Part shown: one piece after another, positions 59,586-64,000 of the stretch
How the letters are laid out: every line of letters begins with the position of its first letter
Numbering within the stretch: the stretch's first letter is position 1
Assembly: GCA_016716235.1 (NCBI GenBank)
Contig: JADJWS010000007.1
Coordinates: forward strand, 62,001-126,000
Direction of reading: 5' to 3'
Length of the DNA: 64,000 nt
DNA from: Candidatus Defluviilinea gracilis
GTDB taxonomy: Bacteria; Chloroflexota; Anaerolineae; Anaerolineales; Villigracilaceae
Translations under genes and position numbers: made by a program
The notes under the pieces: model-generated
The model's input: only the letters and a program-made list of their open reading frames with translations
Told to the model about the DNA's origin: nothing
Database searches by the model: none

Positions 59586-59591
59586 ATTGTA
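59586..59591 (-). promoter_or_regulatory. -10 box of the metG leader
   Basis: TACAAT on the minus strand, ending 7 bases before the leader ATG, directly after the yceD stop codon. A clear -35 is not seen, so transcription could also come from yceD. Confidence 0.45.
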
Positions 59592-60095
59592 CTACAACAA
59601 TTTCTTCAGAACTGAAAACGGGGAATCCTCATTCCCCTGGCTGTGCCCGCAATCTTTGAGGTTCAAATCCTGTCCGCACTCGATGCACAAGCCTTTGCAC
59701 TCCTCGTCGTGAAGAGGATTGATCGGCACTTCAAGCAGGGCATACTCGCGCAACATCGGAGCCAGGTCGATCTGACGATCCTCAGGGAGCAAAACGCCAG
59801 TCTCGCTGGCTGAATCTTTGTCGAAGGCGTACAACTCGGTGAAACCCCACTTGAGCGGTTGGGCAAAATCTTTCAAACAGCGCGCGCATTGTAATTTTGT
59901 GTCGCCTGAAAAAGCGCCCTGCACGATCAATCCCTGCGGGGTGCGGCCGATGCGCGCGGAGCCGTTGAGATTCGACACCTCGAAGTCGTCAAGCTTGACA
60001 TGATCGAACTCGAGAGGGATTTCATGGCTATAGCCGACTTCTTCATGGACAATAAAGCCGACATTGATGCGGAATGGTTTGCGAGGATTGGTCAT
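59592..60095 (-). CDS. yceD: YceD family protein (DUF177)
   Basis: A 167-residue YceD protein, in other bacteria linked to 23S rRNA or ribosome assembly. The DUF177 core is KLQCARCLKDFAQPLKWGF, followed by an acidic stretch (DKDSASETGVLLPEDRQIDL), with DEECKGLCIECGQDLNLKDCGH near the C-terminus forming a zinc-knuckle-like pair. It usually precedes rpmF (L32), but no rpmF follows here; instead the Met-rich frame and metG follow. Its own start lies after the hairpin at 60108-60138. Confidence 0.9.
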   Translation of the reverse strand: MTNPRKPFRINVGFIVHEEVGYSHEIPLEFDHVKLDDFEVSNLNGSARIGRTPQGLIVQGAFSGDTKLQCARCLKDFAQPLKWGFTELYAFDKDSASETGVLLPEDRQIDLAPMLREYALLEVPINPLHDEECKGLCIECGQDLNLKDCGHSQGNEDSPFSVLKKLL

Positions 60096-60107
60096 TGGAA
60101 CTTCTCA

Positions 60108-60138
60108 GGTAACAGTCACTTTGAAAGCGACTGTCACC
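60108..60138. repeat. GTGACTGTC-type palindrome upstream of yceD
   Basis: A 31-base imperfect palindrome (GGTAACAGTC on one side, GACTGTCACC on the other) with 13 of 15 arm pairs, or 15 with G-U pairing in the minus-strand RNA. It shares its GTGACTGT arm with the palindrome at 14257-14285. Confidence 0.6.
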
Positions 60139-60144
60139 TTTTCG

Positions 60145-61113
60145 TTATATGTTTCTATCGACAATAAACTTTGCCAGGTCTTCGAGCGCGTCTTTCTCCG
60201 GGCTGGCTGGCGCAATGTCCAGGGCGGTTAATGCCCGTCCGACGGCGTTCCGCGCTTCATCCATCGCTTGCCCAATCGCGCGGCTTTCACGGATCGTATC
60301 CACGAGCCGTTGGACGCGGGCGGTATCTTTCCATCCGCCTTCGGGCAATGACAACACGTCTTCTTTATGTGGGTTTGCTTCCGCAAAATAAATGGCTGGC
60401 AGGGTAACCAGCCCGTTCAATAAATCTGAGCCGATCGGTTTACCCACCGTGGATTGGTCGCCGACGAAATCAAGGATATCGTCCACGATCTGGAACGCCA
60501 TGCCCACTTCGTAGCCAAACGCCTTCATGGCAATCCGCATTTCTTCATCCTCTGTGGCAACCATCGTCGCCGCCAGTGCGGACATTTCGAACAGCGACGC
60601 GGTCTTGGCGTAAATGCGGTTGTAATAGTTATCGCGGTCGATGATCCCGCGGGCTGAGAACATTTGCGTCAATTCGCCGTTGACGATAGTGGCAAGCGTT
60701 TCAGAAAAGAGTTTCATCAATGGCAGGTAGTCGGTCTCGGCGGCGAGTTTAGCGGCGCGCGCAAACAGAAAGTCGCCGGTGAGTACGGTCGCGGCGGGAG
60801 ACCAACGCGCGTTGAGCGTCGGTATTCCGCGGCGGAGCAATGCCCCGTCAATTAGATCATCGTGGACGAGAGTGGCAGTGTGGAGCAACTCCACGGAGGC
60901 GCCGAGGGTGATCAATTTCTCTTCGGGCGCGCCAAGCATGTTCCCGACGAGCAGGCCCAAGGTCGGTCTGATGCGTTTGCCTCCCGCGGAGAGTAAATGC
61001 TCAAGCGCCGATTTTAAGTCGGGGTGCTGATCGTCGCCAGCCTGTTCGCGCATCCGCTGTTCGACGAATTGGAGTTGTTCGTTTACCGAGGTGAAGAAAG
61101 TGGTTGCGCTCAT
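60145..61113 (-). CDS. Polyprenyl diphosphate synthase
   Basis: A 322-residue trans-isoprenyl diphosphate synthase, which condenses isopentenyl diphosphate onto allylic primers for quinone side chains or membrane lipids. The two Asp-rich motifs are DDLID (residues 85-89) and VDDILDFVGD near 210; GGKRIRP near 44 is the IPP-binding motif. The residue before the first motif (VH) and the lack of a large aromatic at its fifth upstream position suggest a medium or long product, not determined. The ATG at 61113 overlaps the TatD stop (ATGA), so it is coupled. Confidence 0.92.
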   Translation of the reverse strand: MSATTFFTSVNEQLQFVEQRMREQAGDDQHPDLKSALEHLLSAGGKRIRPTLGLLVGNMLGAPEEKLITLGASVELLHTATLVHDDLIDGALLRRGIPTLNARWSPAATVLTGDFLFARAAKLAAETDYLPLMKLFSETLATIVNGELTQMFSARGIIDRDNYYNRIYAKTASLFEMSALAATMVATEDEEMRIAMKAFGYEVGMAFQIVDDILDFVGDQSTVGKPIGSDLLNGLVTLPAIYFAEANPHKEDVLSLPEGGWKDTARVQRLVDTIRESRAIGQAMDEARNAVGRALTALDIAPASPEKDALEDLAKFIVDRNI

Positions 61114-61931
61114 GTGTGGGTCTCCCATCTGAACAGGCGATTCGCGTTCTTGGTTGTGGCTTCTGTGATCGTATCGCGCGTCGCTCGATGGACTTCCGCA
61201 ATTTTATCAGCAATGAGCGCGACGTTTGCAGGCTCATTACGCTTGCCGCGGTGTGGGACCGGTGTCTGAAACGGCGAATCGGTTTCGATCAGGATTCGGT
61301 CCAACGGCAGTTGACGGACGATCTCGCGCTGTGATTCGTTTTTTTTGTAGGTGACGGGACCCGTGATGCCGATGAAAAAATTCATGCCCATCGCGCGTTT
61401 CGCAGATTCAAGATTCCCGTTGAACGAGTGAAACACACCGGGGCGAGGTTTCAGCGCGGTGATTTTTTCGTACCAGAGTTCAAGGGTGTTGAACAAGTCG
61501 TTTGTCGCCTCGCCGATTTCCGCGTCGCTTTCTTCGCGCAGATGCAGGATGACGGGTTTGTTCACCTCATTCGCAAGTTCAAGATGGGGGAGGAGATTGC
61601 GCCGTTGTTCCATTCGCTTGTCGGCTTCTTTGACCCAGTAATAATCCAGCCCGATCTCGCCGATGGCGGCAACTTTCGGATGTTTAGCGAGTTCGCAAAT
61701 TTCATCGAAATCTTTTGCGCTGAATTTTTGCATATCGGTGGGGTGATAACCAACTGCGGCGAAAATAGATGAATATGATTCTGCCAGTTTTACGGCTTGG
61801 CGGCTGGTCTCCAGGTCCATGCCTGGCACAAGCATCTTCTCTACACCTGCCTCTGTTGCGCGCCGAATCACATCATCAATATCCCCGGCGAATTGTTCAA
61901 GATACAGGTGACAGTGGGTATCTGTGAGCAT
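61110..61931 (-). CDS. tatD: TatD family metal-dependent hydrolase
   Basis: A 273-residue TatD-type TIM-barrel hydrolase with the metal ligands H6-C-H8 in LTDTHCHLYLEQF, the Glu in IGEIGLDYYW, the histidines in PVILHLREES and VFHSFNG, and the Asp in ILIETDSPFQTP. Characterised members are 3'-5' DNA exonucleases or D-aminoacyl-related hydrolases. The start at 61931 is chosen because it is the family start; the longer frame upstream is not coding. It is the first gene of an operon with the polyprenyl synthase and possibly yceD. Confidence 0.92.
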   Translation of the reverse strand: MLTDTHCHLYLEQFAGDIDDVIRRATEAGVEKMLVPGMDLETSRQAVKLAESYSSIFAAVGYHPTDMQKFSAKDFDEICELAKHPKVAAIGEIGLDYYWVKEADKRMEQRRNLLPHLELANEVNKPVILHLREESDAEIGEATNDLFNTLELWYEKITALKPRPGVFHSFNGNLESAKRAMGMNFFIGITGPVTYKKNESQREIVRQLPLDRILIETDSPFQTPVPHRGKRNEPANVALIADKIAEVHRATRDTITEATTKNANRLFRWETHT

Positions 61932-61974
61932 AATTCCGACTTCGTTTGTGAAAATTATAACATATAAAGGGTTT

Positions 61975-62110
61975 TCGCCACAGATGACATGGTGTGGGAC
62001 AGTGTGGGAGGCGGCGATTCTGGATGGTCGCGCTGTGTAAAGTCGCAGGGATCGCAGAGATTTTGAGGTTTCTTTCTGCGGTCTCGGCGGTCTCTGTGGC
62101 AACGAGCGTT
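61975..62110. repeat. GGTCTC/GTGTGGG-word repeats upstream of a surface gene
   Basis: GTGTGGG words (ATGGTGTGGGACAGTGTGGG) and then CGCAGGGATCGCAGAGA followed by CTGCGGTCTCGGCGGTCTCT, an imperfect inverse. No gene is seen in this spacer. Confidence 0.45.
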
Positions 62111-62176
62111 TTACACACATGCTTCGCTGTTCCCGGCATGAATGCGCATGGTATAGTAAAGAGGAGGAGAACTGCG

Positions 62177-63589
62177 ATGAAAAAAATACGATTTCTATTT
62201 TCGATCTTGATCCTGTTTGCCCTGTTTCCTCCCAGTCGCGCTGTCCGCGCCGATGTTGCGCCGCCCGAAGCTCCTCCCGGCACAACGCTTTTGCCGGGCG
62301 AAGAGACCACCCAAGTCCGCATGGTAGCGGAGTCGGTCACGCTGACGATCTCTGAAGCAAAAAACGCGATTGCAAAAACCGAAGCGGTCTTTACCATGCG
62401 TAATCTCGGCGCGACGGAGGAGAAGATGATGGTTCGTTTCCCGCTCTCGTTCTTCAATGGCAATTCGGACGGGTTTGGAAATTTCCCCGAGATTAACGCA
62501 ATCCAGGTCAAAGTGAACGGAAAGAACGTATCCACGCGCCGTGAGATCCAGCCGTTTGCCGCGAGCGAGTATTCATACCCTGAACGCGACGAGCTCCCCT
62601 GGTCGGTTTTTGAGGTGACTTTCCCGCCGAATCAAGATGTGACCATCGAAGTCGCCTATGCTGTGTATGGGTATGGATATTATCCCTACGAAGTTTTCAA
62701 ATATGTTCTCGAAACAGGCGCGGGATGGAATGGCACAATCGGCAGCGCGGAGATCATCGTCCGCCTGCCGTATGAGGCTAGCGAGCAAAATCTCGACCTG
62801 ACGGGTCAGGCTGGGTATGGCGAAACAAGCCCAAATGGAGTCCTGAGCGGAAATGAAATCCGCTGGTCGTTCAAAGATTTTGAGCCTACGTTTGAAGATA
62901 ATGTTGAGTTCGTCGTGGTCACTCCGTCCTTGTGGAAAAAGATTATGGGCGAAAAATCCAACGTCGAGAAAAATCCAAATGACGGCGAGGCGTGGGGCAG
63001 GTTGGCGAAGGCGTATAAGGAAGTGATTCTGATGCCGAAGGGCTGGCTGCGCAACGACGATGCGGGGCGCGAATTGTTTTCCCTGAGCAAAGACGCCTAC
63101 GAGCGATGCCTTGCGCTTTTGCCGGACGATCCGCTTTGGCAGTACGGGTACGCCGATCTCTTGTGGGCGCATTATTATTTCGATATTTATTTTTCCACCC
63201 AACCCGATACGGAGGGCGTTTTGCCCGCGGCGCTGAAATCGTTGCAAGCCGCTCTCGCGCTCGACCCGGATCTGCAACAAGCGAAAGATTTGTTGAATTT
63301 CATTAGTTACAGCGTTCCCGGGGCGGTCCAGCGAAACGATGATGGGACTTTCACCATGCTTGGGTTGACCGCCACGCCTCTTCCGCCCACGCCGTATGGC
63401 GGCTTACCGACGGAAACGCCTCTTTCGACGCCGCAGGCTGTTTCCACGCCTCAGACTCTGTCCACGCCGACAGTTGGCTCCGCTCCCACCGAGCCATCTT
63501 CGTCCGGCAACGCGAACCCACTGTGTGGAAGCGCCGCGGTTTTGCCGCTGTTGGTCGGTTTGATATTGATGACGAAGCGTAAAATCTAA
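62177..63589 (+). CDS. Exported protein with TPR-like region and C-terminal anchor
   Basis: A 470-residue exported protein. Signal peptide MKKIRFLFSILILFALF; N-terminal beta domain (about 35-260) with repeated ETTQVRMVAESVTLTISE-like strands; a central helical part (SNVEKNPNDGEAWGRLAKAY and YERCLALLPDDPLWQYGYAD) resembling TPR pairs; a Thr/Pro linker (ATPLPPTPYGGLPTETPLST); and a C-terminal NPLCGSAAVLPLLVGLIL-TKRK anchor with a hydrophobic segment and basic tail, like cell-surface sorting signals. GAGGAGGAGA precedes the ATG at 62177. Function unknown; probably surface-attached. Confidence 0.75.
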   Translation: MKKIRFLFSILILFALFPPSRAVRADVAPPEAPPGTTLLPGEETTQVRMVAESVTLTISEAKNAIAKTEAVFTMRNLGATEEKMMVRFPLSFFNGNSDGFGNFPEINAIQVKVNGKNVSTRREIQPFAASEYSYPERDELPWSVFEVTFPPNQDVTIEVAYAVYGYGYYPYEVFKYVLETGAGWNGTIGSAEIIVRLPYEASEQNLDLTGQAGYGETSPNGVLSGNEIRWSFKDFEPTFEDNVEFVVVTPSLWKKIMGEKSNVEKNPNDGEAWGRLAKAYKEVILMPKGWLRNDDAGRELFSLSKDAYERCLALLPDDPLWQYGYADLLWAHYYFDIYFSTQPDTEGVLPAALKSLQAALALDPDLQQAKDLLNFISYSVPGAVQRNDDGTFTMLGLTATPLPPTPYGGLPTETPLSTPQAVSTPQTLSTPTVGSAPTEPSSSGNANPLCGSAAVLPLLVGLILMTKRKI

Positions 63590-63607
63590 AATCGCAGCAT
63601 AAAAATC

Positions 63608-63650
63608 AAGTCGGTGGGTTGATGCGTATTATCGCTCAACCCACCGACTT
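63608..63650. terminator. Bidirectional terminator
   Basis: AAGTCGGTGGGTTGA pairs perfectly over 15 bases with 63636-63650 around a 13-base loop, between two convergent genes. Confidence 0.75.
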
Positions 63651-63683
63651 GTACCTTGTACCTCGTACCTTGTAACTCGTAAC
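63651..63683. repeat. GTACCTTGTA-word tandem repeat
   Basis: GTACCTTGTACCTCGTACCT and related words (GTAACTCGTAAC) repeat four times, directly after the terminator and before the phosphohexomutase stop. Confidence 0.6.
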
Positions 63684-64000
63684 TTACTTTATCCCCGCCA
63701 CTTTCAGCCCGTCATCGAGAATCGCTTTCACTTTATCTTTATGAGTCGTTTCGCAATACACGCGCATGATCGGCTCCGTGCCGCTGAAACGGATGAGCAA
63801 CCAACCGCCGTCTTCAAGTTTGAATTGGAAGCCGTCCACGGTGACGAGTTCGGTCACTTTCAAACCGCCGATGGTTTGGGGTTTTGCATCCAGAATCTTT
63901 TGTTCGCGCATTTTGCGATCGCCTGAAAACGGAGTATCCACGCGATCGTAAAAATGTTCGCCGACTTTATCGAAGAGCATCTTCAAGAGTTCGGTCGGCT
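63684..64000 (-). CDS. Phosphoglucomutase/phosphomannomutase, C-terminal part
   Basis: The C-terminal 105 residues of an alpha-D-phosphohexomutase whose N-terminus is beyond the right edge. The sugar-phosphate-binding motif RFSGTEPIMRVYCE and the preceding LVTVDGFQFKLEDGGWLLIR identify domain 4 of the family. Phosphoglucomutase or phosphomannomutase cannot be distinguished from this part. Confidence 0.85.
   Translation of the reverse strand, partial: PTELLKMLFDKVGEHFYDRVDTPFSGDRKMREQKILDAKPQTIGGLKVTELVTVDGFQFKLEDGGWLLIRFSGTEPIMRVYCETTHKDKVKAILDDGLKVAGIK

Noticed and set aside
59344..59591. rpmF (L32) after yceD, or a T-box or SAM riboswitch before metG
   Set aside because: No L32-like frame exists in the spacer, and no T-box specifier structure, conserved T-box sequence or SAM aptamer core is visible.

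Overview
The window is a bacterial chromosome segment of moderately high GC, most genes on the minus strand. Gene content and style suggest a Chloroflexota bacterium of the Anaerolineae type: Thr/Pro-rich lipoprotein and surface-protein linkers, a molybdenum hydroxylase, CBS-type pyrophosphatase, YceD, and many short palindromic repeats between genes. This placement is inference from style; no marker gene was compared.

Layout. 1-9.9 kb: a cut-off membrane protein, dienelactone hydrolase, lipoprotein, RluB-type pseudouridine synthase, CBS-ACT protein, M20 peptidase, an MBOAT/SGNH O-acylation pair, arylamine N-acetyltransferase. 10-13.7 kb: a tightly packed set (MFS, ChrA, phosphatase-like protein, carotenoid-type membrane protein). 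13.7-20.8 kb: YkgJ protein, a DUF433/DUF5615 toxin-antitoxin pair, a REP-associated transposase (RAYT) bounded by its palindromes, DinG, membrane proteins. 20.8-28.9 kb: PlsX, tRNA-Leu(GAG), a multi-PAS histidine kinase, an amino-acid ABC importer, an acyltransferase. 29-35.2 kb: NAD(P)HX repair, SPFH-HTH protein, XdhC, Mn pyrophosphatase, a second DUF433/DUF5615 pair, MazG-like protein. 35.2-45.1 kb: a molybdenum hydroxylase whose large subunit and FAD subunit are separated by a 6-kb block of defence-type genes (KAP NTPase, CcrM-like methylase, AbiEii pair, DUF6036 pair). 45-57.4 kb: ECF sigma factor with a LysM membrane partner, thioesterase, DUF4380 plus nucleosidase, MFS, and a 1443-residue HYR surface protein. 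57.5-64 kb: metG with an unusual upstream leader, yceD, polyprenyl synthase, tatD, a Pro/Thr-rich surface protein and the end of a phosphohexomutase gene.

The three most interesting structures are: (1) a 30-codon methionine-rich open frame followed by an intrinsic terminator just upstream of metG, with alternative pairings like an amino-acid attenuator; (2) a RAYT gene enclosed by two copies of a 33-nt palindrome, with a third copy in frame inside it and a 34-bp direct repeat outside (one side is the 3' end of dinG); (3) a molybdenum hydroxylase that has lost all four cysteines of its first [2Fe-2S] site and is split from its FAD subunit by a defence-like island. Short palindromic or word-like repeats fill many spacers and also interrupt three coding sequences in frame.
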